A stretch of DNA of 52,065 nt. It comes from Deltaproteobacteria bacterium (GTDB lineage Bacteria > UBA10199 > GCA-002796325 > JACPFF01). Each line of letters begins with the position of its first letter. Positions within the stretch are counted from its first letter, which is position 1. The notes under the pieces were generated by a model. It did no database searches. It was not told the DNA's origin and saw only the letters and a program-made list of their open reading frames with translations. A program made the position numbers and the translations under genes. Positions 25,410 to 33,688 of the stretch are shown here, in pieces. The stretch spans positions 1 through 52,065 of the forward strand of contig JACQUX010000027.1 in the NCBI GenBank assembly GCA_016210045.1, given 5' to 3'.

Positions 25410-26345
25410 GTGATTCCAGTGGATCCGCTGAGCTTTGTACCGGTCACGCGCGGAGACGATCCGCGGCTGGGAGAATCGGCGCGCTTTCTGGTCGACCGCC
25501 ACGCGTGTCGACCGGGGGACGTCGTGCTGATCGGGGTGCCGGATGAGCGCGGCATTGTCGTGAATCACGGCCGGCCCGGGGCCAAGGCCGGCCCGCATGC
25601 GTTTCGCACTGCGTTCTATCGTCTCCCCGGCAGTTGGCCGTTGTGGGACGCCGGCGACGTGGAGTTAACCGCGTCGAATCGCACGATGCACGACCAATTG
25701 GCGACGCTCGTGGCCACGGTGGTGCGACAAGGGGCGTTGCCTATCGTGATCGGCGGCGGACACGACGCCACGTTCGGCGGGATGAAAGGTGTGGTCCAGG
25801 CCGTCGGCACGGCCGGTATCATGAATATTGATGCCCATCTCGATCTGCGGCCGGCGGAGCCGCACGGCGATGTCGGGTCGGGGAGCGCGTATCGGCGCTT
25901 GATTGAAGACGGCGTGTTGCGCGGTGAACAGCTCGTGGAATGGGGCTATCAACCGCATGCCGTCAGCCAGACGCATCTGCAATGGGCCAAGTTGCATGGC
26001 GTGCGACTCTGGAGTTATCCGGAAATTTGCGCCGACGATCCCGCTCGCTGCTTTGCGTCGCTGCTGACCGATCTCGCCGCACGTCATGGGCATGCGGCCG
26101 TGTCGCTCGACCTCGACGCGATCGTCTCCCCGGCCGCGCCCGGCGTCAGTGCGCCGGCGCCGTTCGGATTTGCTGCGGAAGCCATCTTGGCCTGTTTGCA
26201 ACTGGCTGCGCAACAGCCGCAATGGTGTTATCTGGATGTGATGGAGCTGAGTCCTCCACATGACGAACAAGGTCGGACCGCGCGCCTCGCGGCCGTGTTG
26301 GTCTGGCATGTGCTGCGCGTCCGCGCGGAAGGGGTGGTGATCTAA
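25410..26345 (+). CDS. hutG: Arginase-family formiminoglutamase (HutG-like)
   Basis: Likely hydrolyses formiminoglutamate to glutamate and formamide, the next step after hutI. 311 residues from a GTG at 25410 with GAGGGGGAG 5 nt upstream; a longer frame from 25335 would run through the GTGCGTACGT repeat and is rejected. Binuclear Mn ligands of the ureohydrolase family are visible: GGGHDATFGG, NIDAHLDLRP and SLDLDAIVSP. The context with hutU-hutI supports HutG over arginase or agmatinase. Confidence 0.85.
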   Translation: MIPVDPLSFVPVTRGDDPRLGESARFLVDRHACRPGDVVLIGVPDERGIVVNHGRPGAKAGPHAFRTAFYRLPGSWPLWDAGDVELTASNRTMHDQLATLVATVVRQGALPIVIGGGHDATFGGMKGVVQAVGTAGIMNIDAHLDLRPAEPHGDVGSGSAYRRLIEDGVLRGEQLVEWGYQPHAVSQTHLQWAKLHGVRLWSYPEICADDPARCFASLLTDLAARHGHAAVSLDLDAIVSPAAPGVSAPAPFGFAAEAILACLQLAAQQPQWCYLDVMELSPPHDEQGRTARLAAVLVWHVLRVRAEGVVI

Positions 26346-27124
26346 TGCGTCGTACACTCTGCTGGTCGCTCGTGCTTGGTCTCTCGATCGCGCCGTTAGA
26401 ATTCAGCTGGGCCGAGGACTCCAAGCTCGAACGCGTCGAATCGAAGGTCAGTACTTCGTCGTCATCATCGTCGTCTTCGTCCTCGTCCTCCTCGAATACC
26501 CATACGCACTATCACGGCAGCTATGGTTGCGGCTCGTTTCTCGAATGCGTGTTGTGGCTCTTTCTGAATGATTTGTTCAGCGGCGTCGGCAGCGACGTCC
26601 CGATGGCCGAGCGCTACAGCATGCTCAAGCGCGAATATCATCCCGCGCTCCCGACAGCCCGCGTCGAGGGCGCCTATCACAAGGTGATCGGCGACGACGT
26701 GCAAGGGTATCACTTGAACGCGACGCTCGGATACCTTTCGGTCGGCGCCGATATCGACTGGGTGCATTATTTAGAGACGAGTCCGGCTACGCAGCTCAAA
26801 GTGATCAGTCCGCACTTTTTGTACCGCATGACGTTCGGCGGCATTGTCCAAGTGGATATTGCGCTCGGGGCGAAGATCCTGCGCGGTCGCCAGACCAACG
26901 CGGGTTTCGAGTTCGGACTGCCGATTTATCTCTTCCTCGGTAAACACTGCATCATCGATTTGAAGACGTATGCCTCGACGATCAATCAGGTGCGGATCGG
27001 CGATTTCAGCGGCGGCATATCGGGGAAGTGGAAATTGGGTGGGATCCGCGCCGGGTATCGCTTACTGAATGTCGGCGGCGAAAAGATGCACGGCCCGGAA
27101 GTCGGGATGTTTGTGCAATTTTAG
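26345..27124 (+). CDS. Exported protein with poly-Ser tract, probable outer-membrane barrel
   Basis: 259 residues. A signal peptide (about 1-23, ending SWA) is followed by a Ser13 tract, then NTHTHYHGSYGCGSFLEC. The rest alternates in short amphipathic strands (GYHLNATLGYLSVGADID, MTFGGIVQVDIALGAK, GIRAGYRLLNVGG) and ends in Phe (EVGMFVQF), as beta-barrel proteins often do. The ATG overlaps the hutG-like stop by one base (TAATG). Function unknown. Confidence 0.65.
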   Translation: MRRTLCWSLVLGLSIAPLEFSWAEDSKLERVESKVSTSSSSSSSSSSSSSNTHTHYHGSYGCGSFLECVLWLFLNDLFSGVGSDVPMAERYSMLKREYHPALPTARVEGAYHKVIGDDVQGYHLNATLGYLSVGADIDWVHYLETSPATQLKVISPHFLYRMTFGGIVQVDIALGAKILRGRQTNAGFEFGLPIYLFLGKHCIIDLKTYASTINQVRIGDFSGGISGKWKLGGIRAGYRLLNVGGEKMHGPEVGMFVQF

Positions 27125-27134
27125 AGAGCTGCTG

Positions 27135-28211
27135 ATGAAAACACCGGCGTACATCGACGTACTCTCCGCGTATGAGCCGGGCAAGCCGATCTCGGTATTG
27201 CAGCGTGAGACGGGCGTTGCCGACATCGTAAAGTTGGCGTCGAACGAAAATCCGTTAGGCCCGTCACCGAAGGCCATGGCCGCGATGCAGCGCGCGTTGC
27301 CTGCATTGCATCGCTATCCTGACGACGGATTCGCCCTGAAGCAGGCATTGGCTGCGCATTACGGCGTACCGCCGGACGAGATTGTTCTTGGGAGTGGCTC
27401 GGACAGTCTGATGTTGGCGATCGTGCGCGCGTTCGTGAGCGAAGGCGGCGAGGTTGTGACGTCGCAGTGGTCATTTGCGCAATATTATTTGATGCCGCAG
27501 TCGCGGGGCGCCGTGGTGCGGGCCGCGCCGATGCACGACTATCGTTACGACTTGGCGGCCGTCGCCGCGCTCGTGACCGATCGGACGCAACTGATTTTTC
27601 TGGCGAACCCGAACAATCCAACCGGCACAATGTACACCCGTGCCGAGTGGGCGGCATTTTACGCGCGGATTCCGCCGCAGATCCCGATCGTTTGCGACGA
27701 GGCCTACGCCGAATTCGTGCAGGGCGATCCGGAGTGGCCCGATTCGTTGCGGGAGCGGCACGACAACGTCATTACGTTGCGCACGTTCTCGAAGGCGTAT
27801 GGCCTGGCCGGACTGCGACTTGGATTTGCGATCGCCACGCCGGCAGTGGCGCACACGCTGCACAAAGTGAAACTCCCGTTCGAGCCGTCGGGGTTGGCGT
27901 TAGTCGCCGGCACTGCGGCACTCGAAGATCAAGCGTTTGTCCGCGAGTATGTGACATTAGTGCGCGAGGAGCGGGCGTGGGTGACGGCGCAGTTACAGCG
28001 TCTCGGGATCGCCGTCGTCCCCAGTGTCGCTAATTTTGTCTTGGTCCACTTTCCTACAGTCGCGGATGCCGCGCGGATCCATGGTGCATTGGAGGCGCGC
28101 GGCATCATCGTCCGCCCGCTCGCCGCCGCCGGCCTGCCGCAGGCGCTGCGGATCACGATCGGTCGCCCGGACGAAAATCGCCGCCTGATGGCGGCGCTGG
28201 AGGTAAGTTGA
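27135..28211 (+). CDS. hisC: Histidinol-phosphate aminotransferase
   Basis: PLP-dependent class I/II aminotransferase, 358 residues. KLASNENPLGPSP (substrate loop), LANPNNPTGTMY, VCDEAYAEF and the PLP Lys in FSKAYGLAGLRLGF mark the family; aromatic amino acids can also be substrates of close relatives. ATG 27135 is chosen because an AGAGAG precedes it; the frame from 27069 lies within the upstream gene. No other his genes are near, and it lies beside a histidine degradation operon. Confidence 0.9.
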   Translation: MKTPAYIDVLSAYEPGKPISVLQRETGVADIVKLASNENPLGPSPKAMAAMQRALPALHRYPDDGFALKQALAAHYGVPPDEIVLGSGSDSLMLAIVRAFVSEGGEVVTSQWSFAQYYLMPQSRGAVVRAAPMHDYRYDLAAVAALVTDRTQLIFLANPNNPTGTMYTRAEWAAFYARIPPQIPIVCDEAYAEFVQGDPEWPDSLRERHDNVITLRTFSKAYGLAGLRLGFAIATPAVAHTLHKVKLPFEPSGLALVAGTAALEDQAFVREYVTLVREERAWVTAQLQRLGIAVVPSVANFVLVHFPTVADAARIHGALEARGIIVRPLAAAGLPQALRITIGRPDENRRLMAALEVS

Positions 28212-28549
28212 TGGGACACGTCATATATAATGTTGCGCTGATCCTGGAGCCGAGCGTTGAACATGAATGGCGGGAATGGATGCTCGCCGTGCATATCCCG
28301 GAAGTCTTGCGGGTTCCGGGTTTTCTGGATGCCACGATGTATCGGCAAGAGGTCGTGGGGGTCCCAGCGGCGCGGCCGCAATACGTGAATAGTTACCGCG
28401 TGCAGTCTCGGGAGGCCCTGCAAGCCTATTGCGACGGCGCCGAGGCAAAACGCCTCCGTGCCGAGCATGAAGCGCGTTTCGGGGACCGCGTGACCGCGCT
28501 GCGGACCGTATGGAGTGTGGTGCAGACTTATTGTGGAATTGACAAATAG
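28211..28549 (+). CDS. DUF4286 family protein
   Basis: 112 residues beginning GHVIYNVALILEPSVEHEW, with MLAVHIPEVLRVPGF, YRQEV and SYRVQSREALQAYC, the pattern of DUF4286. This family is small, possibly ferredoxin-like, of unknown function. The ATG overlaps the hisC stop (TGATG), so it is coupled. Confidence 0.8.
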   Translation: MGHVIYNVALILEPSVEHEWREWMLAVHIPEVLRVPGFLDATMYRQEVVGVPAARPQYVNSYRVQSREALQAYCDGAEAKRLRAEHEARFGDRVTALRTVWSVVQTYCGIDK

Positions 28550-28585
28550 GTAGTGCCCCTTTATTGCGGGCAGCTCATGAGTCAT

Positions 28586-28661
28586 GGGGCGGTAGCTCAG
28601 CTGGGAGAGCGCTAGCATGGCATGCTAGAGGCCGAGGGTTCGATCCCCTTCCGCTCCACCA
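28586..28661 (+). tRNA. tRNA-Ala (GGC)
   Basis: 76 nt with encoded CCA. Acceptor GGGGCGG pairs with CCGCTCC. D-arm TAGCTCAGCTGGGAGAGC. Anticodon stem CTAGC/GCTAG with loop ATGGCAT gives anticodon GGC. The T-arm contains GGTTCGATCC. Part of its 3' end is duplicated downstream at 28867. Confidence 0.97.
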
Positions 28662-28885
28662 TTCGCTCGCGCGGGCAAAGCCCGACGCTCGCTAAAGTCA
28701 GGGGGGGAGCTACCGCGCTCCCCCCTGACCACCCCCCATCTGTGGGACGCGATCGCTACCGATGGAAGGGGATCGAAGCTCGCAGCTGCCCGGGTACCCG
28801 CGAAAGCGGGTGGGCAGCGAGGGCCGGGGCGGAGACATTCCGCCCGCCGGGCGGAATGATCGGAGCCGATCCCCTTCCGCTCCAC
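28641..28885. repeat. tRNA 3'-end duplication bounding a hairpin-rich segment
   Basis: The 19-nt CGATCCCCTTCCGCTCCAC at the tRNA 3' end (28641-28659) recurs directly at 28867-28885. Its core GGAAGGGGATCG also occurs inverted at 28764-28775. Between the copies are hairpins: GTCAGGGGGGGAGC/GCTCCCCCCTGAC (about 28697-28729), GCTGCCCGGGTACCCGC/GCGGGTGGGCAGC, and ATTCCGCCCGCCGGGCGGAAT. There is no gene in it. It resembles an attachment-site pair left by a small integrative element. Confidence 0.75.
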
Positions 28886-28891
28886 ATTACA

Positions 28892-28967
28892 TTCGGGGGG
28901 CCTGCACGGCGAGTATGGTGACTACTCGTGCCATTACAATTAGGCTCGCCGTACAATGCCCCCCGAA
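28892..28967. repeat. Large hairpin, TTCGGGGGGC type
   Basis: The arms TTCGGGGGGCCTGCACGGCG and CGCCGTACAATGCCCCCCGA pair over about 20 bp with a small mismatch, around a loop holding GTGACTACTCG. It lies in the gene-free stretch 28662-29041. Confidence 0.75.
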
Positions 28968-28974
28968 CCCCCGC

Positions 28975-29004
28975 GTGCCGGACAGGCTAAGCCTGTTCCG
29001 GCAC
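28975..29004. repeat. Hairpin GTGCCGGACAGGCT
   Basis: Near-perfect stem GTGCCGGACAGGCT / AGCCTGTTCCGGCAC with one bulged base. TTT follows on the plus strand, so weak termination is possible, but it sits only 37 nt before the next gene. Confidence 0.6.
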
Positions 29005-29041
29005 TTTGATCCTCTGCCCACCCGCTCTAGGGACACTGACG

Positions 29042-29668
29042 ATGTATCTGGCAGAATTTCTCACGGTAGTCGTAGTCCACTTATTGGCGGTGATGAGTCC
29101 GGGGCCGGATTTTGTGATGATCTGCCGCAATAGCGTGGTGCACTCGCGCCAGGCCGGGGTGTACTCCGCAGTCGGTTTAGGGCTGGGAATTGTGGTCCAT
29201 GTCACGTATTCGTTGGTCGGCATTGGGTTCGTGATTGCGAAATCCCTGCTGCTGTTTACGTTGTTGAAGTACGTCGGGGCGGCGTATTTGATCTATCTTG
29301 GCTACCAATGTCTGCGCGCACCGCTGCTCCAACCGCATCCGCGCGATGGACACGCGCGAGGCGAACTGGGTCAATGGGCCGCGCTGCGGATGGGATTTTT
29401 GACCAACGTCCTCAATCCCAAGGCCACCTTGTTTTTCTTCGCGCTGTTCACGCTCGTGATCCATCCGCAGACGCCGAAGGGGATTCAAATACTGTATGGC
29501 CTGGAAATGTCCGTGATGACGTTTGTCTGGTTCGCGTTAGTGGCGACGTTGTTGTCCCATCAACGCATCCGCATGCGATTTACTTCGATACAGCATCAGT
29601 TGGAACGAGCATTCGGCGTCATCCTTGTGGCGTTGGCCGTGAAAGTGGCGTTGTCAGTGAGGCCGTAG
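29042..29668 (+). CDS. LysE/RhtB family amino-acid exporter
   Basis: 208 residues with about six hydrophobic helices. The RhtB signature SPGPDFVMICRNSVVHSRQAG is followed by GLGLGIVVHVTYSLVGIGF, and FLTNVLNPKATLFFFALF marks the second half. Such proteins export homoserine, threonine, lysine or related amino acids; the substrate is not evident. ATG 29042 is chosen; the frame from 29006 adds non-coding residues. It ends 5 nt before pabB. Confidence 0.92.
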   Translation: MYLAEFLTVVVVHLLAVMSPGPDFVMICRNSVVHSRQAGVYSAVGLGLGIVVHVTYSLVGIGFVIAKSLLLFTLLKYVGAAYLIYLGYQCLRAPLLQPHPRDGHARGELGQWAALRMGFLTNVLNPKATLFFFALFTLVIHPQTPKGIQILYGLEMSVMTFVWFALVATLLSHQRIRMRFTSIQHQLERAFGVILVALAVKVALSVRP

Positions 29669-29673
29669 AACCT

Positions 29674-31122
29674 ATGTCGTACACCATTACGCCGCAGCCC
29701 TATCGACCGCTGGAAGACGCGTTGCCGGAGGTGGCGCCGTACGTGTTGCTCAAGACCGGCGTGGTCACGCCGCGCGACCGTTGGTCGATCCTCGGCTGGG
29801 ACCCGTGGTGCTTCTGGATGCCGACTGCTGTCGCCGATCCGCTGCGCGAGCTGGACGCGCTCATTGCCCAAGTTCGCCGGGCCGTGCCACCCACCGACCC
29901 TGCACTCCCCATCCCGCTGTTGATGGGCGCCCTCAGCTACGACCTCGGCCGGACCATCGAATCGATTACGGCATCTGCCGACGATCCATGGAAGATGCCA
30001 CAAGCGATTGCATACGCCTTTCGAAACTATCTGATCGCCGATGAACAGGAACGTCGGATGTGGAGCGTATCTGTCAACCCACGATCAATAGTTCAGAAGC
30101 CCTTGCCCCGCTCCGCGGGTGACGCCGGCGGAAGGCCTCCAGACTGGAGCCGCGGAGCGTCAGCAAGGCCGACACTTACGGACCTAGTAGCCGATAGTGA
30201 GCAGCGAAGTCTGGAGGGACCCGCCGGCGGCAGGACCCGCCAACTCGAAGCGCAAAGAGCAACGCAAGTGGACGGCGTCGTCATTTCCTCCAACTTCACG
30301 CGTCCTGCCTACCTCGCCGCGGTGGCACAAATCCGCGCAATGATCGCCGCCGGGGATTGCTATCAAGTCAACTTGTCCCAACAATGCACGCTGTCGACCG
30401 ATCGCTCGGCCGCGACCATTTTCCGTGCGGCGCTCCAGGCCAATCCCGCGCCGATGATGGCGTTGATCGACACGGGCGCGTGGCAAATCATCTCGACGTC
30501 ACCCGAGCGATTGTTGCAAAAAAACGGTGCGACGTTGCTGTCACGCCCGATCAAAGGGACGCGGCCACGCGGCATGGACGCTGTAGCGGATGACCGACTG
30601 CGCGCCGCGTTGGCTGCGAGTGCCAAGGATCACGCGGAGCTGGCGATGATCATCGACTTAGTGCGCAACGATTTAGGGCGCGTGGCAAAGGTCGGGAGTG
30701 TCGCCGTGCCGGAGCCGTGGGTGATCGAGACGTATGCGAACGTGCACCACCTCGTCGCAAGCGTGACGGCAGAAGCGCAGCCCACAGTCCCATGGAGCGC
30801 GCTGTTGCGGGCGGTGTTCCCCGGCGGGTCGATCACGGGATGCCCGAAAGTGCAGGCGATGCGGGTGATCGAACAGCTCGAAGGTGTGCGGCGCGGGTTT
30901 TATTGCGGCTCGGTCGGATACATCGACGTGCAGGGGAACGGCGATTGGAATATCGCCATCCGGACGATCACGCTGCAGAACGGCACGGCGGTATTGAATT
31001 TAGGCGGCGGAATCGTTTATGACTCCGACCCGGCGACGGAATACGACGAAACGTTACAGAAAGGCGCCACGCTGTTTGCCGCTCTCGGCCGACCGCCGGT
31101 GTCCACACAGGGGGACCGATGA
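29674..31122 (+). CDS. pabB: Aminodeoxychorismate synthase component I with repeat-coded linker
   Basis: Makes 4-amino-4-deoxychorismate for folate. 482 residues. The catalytic Lys in PIKGTRPRG distinguishes PabB from TrpE (PIAGTRPRG). CYQVNLSQQC, HAELAMIIDLVRNDLGR, FPGGSITGCPK and NLGGGIVYDSDP are family blocks. Residues about 142-194 (RSAGDAGGRPPDWSRG and on) are coded by palindromic DNA and lie between the N-terminal and chorismate-binding parts. The start overlaps nothing; the end overlaps the aconitase ATG (ATGA). The amidotransferase pabA is not here. Confidence 0.92.
   Translation: MSYTITPQPYRPLEDALPEVAPYVLLKTGVVTPRDRWSILGWDPWCFWMPTAVADPLRELDALIAQVRRAVPPTDPALPIPLLMGALSYDLGRTIESITASADDPWKMPQAIAYAFRNYLIADEQERRMWSVSVNPRSIVQKPLPRSAGDAGGRPPDWSRGASARPTLTDLVADSEQRSLEGPAGGRTRQLEAQRATQVDGVVISSNFTRPAYLAAVAQIRAMIAAGDCYQVNLSQQCTLSTDRSAATIFRAALQANPAPMMALIDTGAWQIISTSPERLLQKNGATLLSRPIKGTRPRGMDAVADDRLRAALAASAKDHAELAMIIDLVRNDLGRVAKVGSVAVPEPWVIETYANVHHLVASVTAEAQPTVPWSALLRAVFPGGSITGCPKVQAMRVIEQLEGVRRGFYCGSVGYIDVQGNGDWNIAIRTITLQNGTAVLNLGGGIVYDSDPATEYDETLQKGATLFAALGRPPVSTQGDR
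30108..30234. repeat. Palindromic element translated inside pabB
   Basis: The outer arms GACGCCGGCGGAAGGCCTCC (30121-) and GGAGGGACCCGCCGGCGGCA (to 30232) pair imperfectly. A second pair is GCTCCGCGG (30110-) with CCGCGGAGC (to about 30158). The whole element stays open in the pabB frame and adds about 50 residues of low-complexity Arg/Gly/Pro-rich sequence. Confidence 0.65.
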
Positions 31123-33383
31123 ATATCGAAACCACACCCGCATTTGTCCGTGCCGTCTATCAGCGACTCGAAACGCGCTTGGCCGCGATTCGCAAGCGCT
31201 TGGGGCGGCCGCTCACGTTGGCGGAAAAAATCCTGTATGGCCATTTGGCCGATCCGGAACGGCAAGAAATTGTCCCAAATCAATCGATGTTGGCGCTCCA
31301 TCCCGATCGTGTGGCGATGCAAGACGCGACGGCGCAGATGGCGCTGCTCCAATTCACGTTGGCGGGCCAAGACGCGACGGCGGTGCCGACCACGGTGCAC
31401 TGCGACCACCTGATCCGCGCCCAGAGCGGTGCGGGGCCGGATATGGCGATCGCCCTCAAAGAAAATGAAGAAGTGTATCGTTTCCTCGAGACCTGTTCGC
31501 AGCGTTACGGTATCGGTTTTTGGGGACCGGGCGCGGGAATCATTCACCAAGTCGTGTTGGAGCAGTATGCGTTTCCGGGCGGCATGATGATAGGGACCGA
31601 TTCGCATACGCCGAATGCCGGCGGGCTTGGGATGCTCGCGGTCGGCGTGGGCGGCGCGGACGCGGTCGACGCGATGGTCGGGATGCCGTGGGAAGTCTTG
31701 TGTCCAAAGTTGATCGGGATCCGTCTGGTCGGCGAACTGAACGGGTGGGCGGCGCCGAAAGATGTCATCCTGAAAGTCTGCGAATTGCTCACGACCAAAG
31801 GCGGGACCAATCGGATCATCGAATATTTCGGACCGGGCGCGCATGCGATCAGTTGCACCGGCAAGGCGACGATCACGAATATGGGCGCGGAGCTGGGGGC
31901 GACGACCTCGATCTTTGCGTACGACGCGCGGATGCGGACGTATCTGCAAGCGACCGGACGGCAAGAACTCGCCGCATTGGCGGATGCGCACGCCGCACTC
32001 TTGGCCGCCGACGCTGCAGTGGAGCAACAGCCGGATCGCTACTTTGACGCCGTCTACGAAATTGATCTCGCGACGCTCGAACCGCATATCGCCGGACCGC
32101 ATTCGCCCGATGCGGTGCGCCCGATCTCGCGGCTCAAGGCGGATCGGACGGAGCAACAATTGCCGGAGCGCTTCAAAGTCGCGCTGATCGGGAGTTGTAC
32201 GAACTCATCGTATGAAGACTTGGAGCGCGCGGCCGACGTCGCGCGACAGGCCGCCGCAGCGGGACTCAAGGCCGCGATTCCGCTGATGGTCACCCCCGGT
32301 TCGGAACAAGTCTTTCAGACCATTCAGCGCGACGGCCAAATGCAAGCGCTGGAGGCGATCGGGGCCACGGTGTTGGCGAATGCGTGTGGGCCGTGCATCG
32401 GCCAGTGGCGGCGCGAGGACGTGGCCAAAGGCGAGACGAACGCCATTTTGACTTCATACAATCGCAATTTTCCGAAACGCAACGACGGCAGCGCCCAGAC
32501 GTTGGCGTTTGTCGCGAGTCCGGAATTGGTCGTCGCGATGAGCATCAGCGGATCGATGGACTTCGATCCGGTGCGCGACACACTGCCGGGAGCGGCTGGA
32601 AAACCATTTCGGTTACGGCCGCCCGCGAAGGCGCCTGAAGTCCCGGCCGGCGGATTTGTCCGTTCACGAGCAGGATACATCGAGCCGAACGCGGAGCGGC
32701 AACGAGTCGAAGTGCAAGTGGCGCCCGGGAGCGATCGGTTGCAGCTGCTGACGCCGTTCCCCGCGTGGGATGGGAAGGACTTGGCGCGGCTGCCGGTGTT
32801 GTTGAAGGCGAAGGGGAAATGCACCACGGATCATATTTCGCAAGCCGGACCATGGCTTCGCTTCCGTGGGCATTTGGAACATATCAGCGACAACGCGTTC
32901 CTCGGCGCGATCAACGCGTTCAGCGGCGAGGCGGGGAAGGGGAAAAACCTGCTGACCGGAGCGACGCAGCCGTTTCCCGAGATCGCGAAGGCGTACAAGG
33001 CCGTCGGGGAACGGTGGATAGTGGTCGGCGATGAAAATTACGGCGAGGGGTCCAGTCGCGAACATGCCGCGATGTGCCCGCGTTTCTTAGGCGGCGCGGC
33101 CGTGATCGTGCGCAGCTTCGCGCGGATCCACGAGACCAATTTGAAGAAGCAGGGGATGTTGCCGTGCACGTTCGCGAATCCGGCGGATTATGACACCGTC
33201 CAGGAGAATGACCGCGCCAGCATCGTCGGGCTGACGGCATTTGCGCCCGGTTCGGCGCTGACGCTCGTGCTCCATCATGCCGACGGCACGGAGACGCGCT
33301 GTCCGCTCTGCCACAGTTTTACCGCCGACCAGATCGCGTGGTTCAAGGCTGGCAGTGCGCTGAATGTGTTGCGGGGGAGGTAA
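31119..33383 (+). CDS. acnA: Aconitate hydratase, mitochondrial type
   Basis: Interconverts citrate and isocitrate with a [4Fe-4S] cluster. 754 residues. Cluster Cys are in GSCTNSS (about 358) and ANACGPCIGQW (about 421). GTDSHTPNAGGLGMLAVGVGG and the swivel-domain GDENYGEGSSREHAA are intact. The block order and length match the mitochondrial-type aconitase found in Bacteroidota and some deltaproteobacteria rather than E. coli AcnA or AcnB. Translationally coupled to pabB by a 4-nt overlap, with no metabolic logic evident. Confidence 0.95.
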   Translation: MNIETTPAFVRAVYQRLETRLAAIRKRLGRPLTLAEKILYGHLADPERQEIVPNQSMLALHPDRVAMQDATAQMALLQFTLAGQDATAVPTTVHCDHLIRAQSGAGPDMAIALKENEEVYRFLETCSQRYGIGFWGPGAGIIHQVVLEQYAFPGGMMIGTDSHTPNAGGLGMLAVGVGGADAVDAMVGMPWEVLCPKLIGIRLVGELNGWAAPKDVILKVCELLTTKGGTNRIIEYFGPGAHAISCTGKATITNMGAELGATTSIFAYDARMRTYLQATGRQELAALADAHAALLAADAAVEQQPDRYFDAVYEIDLATLEPHIAGPHSPDAVRPISRLKADRTEQQLPERFKVALIGSCTNSSYEDLERAADVARQAAAAGLKAAIPLMVTPGSEQVFQTIQRDGQMQALEAIGATVLANACGPCIGQWRREDVAKGETNAILTSYNRNFPKRNDGSAQTLAFVASPELVVAMSISGSMDFDPVRDTLPGAAGKPFRLRPPAKAPEVPAGGFVRSRAGYIEPNAERQRVEVQVAPGSDRLQLLTPFPAWDGKDLARLPVLLKAKGKCTTDHISQAGPWLRFRGHLEHISDNAFLGAINAFSGEAGKGKNLLTGATQPFPEIAKAYKAVGERWIVVGDENYGEGSSREHAAMCPRFLGGAAVIVRSFARIHETNLKKQGMLPCTFANPADYDTVQENDRASIVGLTAFAPGSALTLVLHHADGTETRCPLCHSFTADQIAWFKAGSALNVLRGR

Positions 33384-33400
33384 AGCACGCGGCATGAAAA

Positions 33401-33436
33401 TGCATATTGCATGCACAATGCATGTGCCTGTATAGT
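33401..33436 (+). promoter_or_regulatory. Leaderless-type promoter and operator of the FitAB-like operon
   Basis: -35 TTGCAT (33407-33412), 18-nt spacer, -10 TATAGT (33431-33436), then 6 nt to the ATG at 33443. A 22-nt palindrome at 33401-33422 (TGCAT, centre TGCATGCA, ATGCA) covers the -35 and is a good candidate for antitoxin binding. There is no Shine-Dalgarno sequence. Confidence 0.6.
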
Positions 33437-33442
33437 CTTCCT

Positions 33443-33688
33443 ATGCCACATATCCAAATCCGTGATGTTCCCGAGACCTTGCACCGCCGTTTGCGGGCGT
33501 TGGCAGAGGAAGAACAGCGCAGTCTAAGTCAACAAGCACTAGTGCTGCTGCGGCAAGGGCTCACACGCGTGCAGGGGGCTCTGGGCAGCCGCCAAGAACT
33601 TTTTGAACGCATTCGGCGGCGTCGGGTGCGGTGGGCGGGGCGTCGTCCCAATGTGACACGGCTGGTCCGCGAGGATCGCGAGCGATGA
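33443..33688 (+). CDS. FitA-like ribbon-helix-helix antitoxin
   Basis: 81 residues with the Arc/MetJ-type ribbon-helix-helix pattern IQIRDVPETLHRRLRALAEE then RSLSQQALVLLRQGL. A basic C-terminal part (RRRRVRWAGRRPNVTRLV) would contact the toxin. ATG 33443 is chosen by the domain start and the promoter position. The stop overlaps the toxin ATG by 4 nt. Confidence 0.88.
   Translation: MPHIQIRDVPETLHRRLRALAEEEQRSLSQQALVLLRQGLTRVQGALGSRQELFERIRRRRVRWAGRRPNVTRLVREDRER

Noticed and set aside
28686-28729. A rho-independent terminator for the tRNA gene
   Set aside because: The hairpin is strong but lacks a following T-run on the plus strand; it belongs to the hairpin cassette.
30108-30234. A frameshift or pseudogene in pabB
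   Set aside because: The frame is continuous and all catalytic motifs follow intact; the odd segment is an in-frame insert.
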